Shown here one piece after another: positions 11,677-11,803 of a stretch of DNA of 11,803 bases. The notes under the pieces are model-generated. The model had not been told where the DNA came from. It searched no databases and was given only the letters and a program-made list of their open reading frames with translations. The stretch spans positions 1-11,803 of the forward strand of contig JAAYND010000154.1 in the NCBI GenBank assembly GCA_012521035.1. The letters are read 5' to 3'. A program made the translations under genes and the position numbers. The first letter of the stretch is position 1. Every line of letters begins with the position of its first letter. The stretch is from Methanomicrobiales archaeon. GTDB lineage: Archaea > Halobacteriota > Methanomicrobia > Methanomicrobiales > Methanoculleaceae.

Positions 11677-11803
11677 TCAGGGCAGATCGCCGCTCTCCGC
11701 CCGGTATGAGAGGAGCGTCTCTCCTGCCTCGTCGAGGAGGTCGAGCCGGTCACCGTCGATCCGGTAGCCTGCCACGGACTCAAGGAGGGTCAGGTACCGC
11801 GCC
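11677..11803 (-). CDS. C-terminal end of a probable META/HslJ-domain protein (partial)
   Basis: Only the last 41 or so codons are in the window; the start lies beyond the right edge. The frame ends in TGA at 11679-11677. It reads YLTLLESVAGYRIDGDRLDL and then LLDEAGETLLSYR before a short acidic tail. The combination of LLESVAGYRIDGDRLDLLD with a following short strand is typical of the end of META domains (HslJ-type), which are usually lipoproteins or secreted proteins of uncertain role. The pattern is short, so the family call is moderate. It converges on the SnoaL-like gene with 74 bp between the stops; no clear terminator is seen there. Confidence 0.6.
   Translation of the reverse strand, partial: ARYLTLLESVAGYRIDGDRLDLLDEAGETLLSYRAESGDLP

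Overview
The window reads as chromosomal DNA of a hydrogenotrophic, formate-using methanogen of the order Methanomicrobiales. A Methanoculleus-like genome is the best guess, from protein family content and high G+C; no 16S or marker gene is present to prove it. Supporting signs are an F420-type formate dehydrogenase (FdhA plus an FrhB-like FdhB), HypD, FmdE-family proteins, archaeal TATA boxes with several probable leaderless starts, and a MoeA fused to a periplasmic-binding-protein-like domain.

Layout. Positions 1-335 are non-coding and hold a degenerate tandem repeat in which three copies each contain a 9-bp stem with a 16-nt loop. Three plus-strand genes follow: a helical repeat-type protein of unknown function (391-1569), a Taw1/COG0731-like radical SAM protein with a C-terminal winged helix (1625-2557), and hypD (2625-3656). 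A tRNA-Arg(CCG) lies at 3708-3779. About 360 bp of hairpin-rich convergent intergenic DNA separates it from the minus-strand operon fdhA-fdhB (7450 down to 4141). A 320-bp divergent promoter region (7451-7770) separates fdhA from a second plus-strand group: an FmdE-family protein with a zinc ribbon (7771-8412), a fusion of a TsaA/TrmO-like domain to an FmdE-like domain (8474-9274), moeA with a PBP-like C-terminal domain (9358-11157), and a small SnoaL/NTF2-like protein (11213-11602). The right edge cuts a minus-strand gene that looks like the C-terminus of a META/HslJ-type protein (11677-11803).

How it may fit together. FdhAB oxidises formate at a molybdenum or tungsten bis-pterin centre and passes electrons to F420 or to the heterodisulfide reductase/formylmethanofuran dehydrogenase system. 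MoeA inserts the metal into the pterin that FdhA needs. HypD matures the NiFe hydrogenases used as the alternative electron input. The two FmdE-type genes next to fdhAB and moeA suggest a neighbourhood devoted to Mo/W formate/CO2 chemistry, but their exact roles are unknown. The most noteworthy items are the TsaA-FmdE fusion, the FmdE paralogue that has lost part of its usual motif, the hairpin repeat array, and palindromes in the fdhA and moeA leader/promoter regions.
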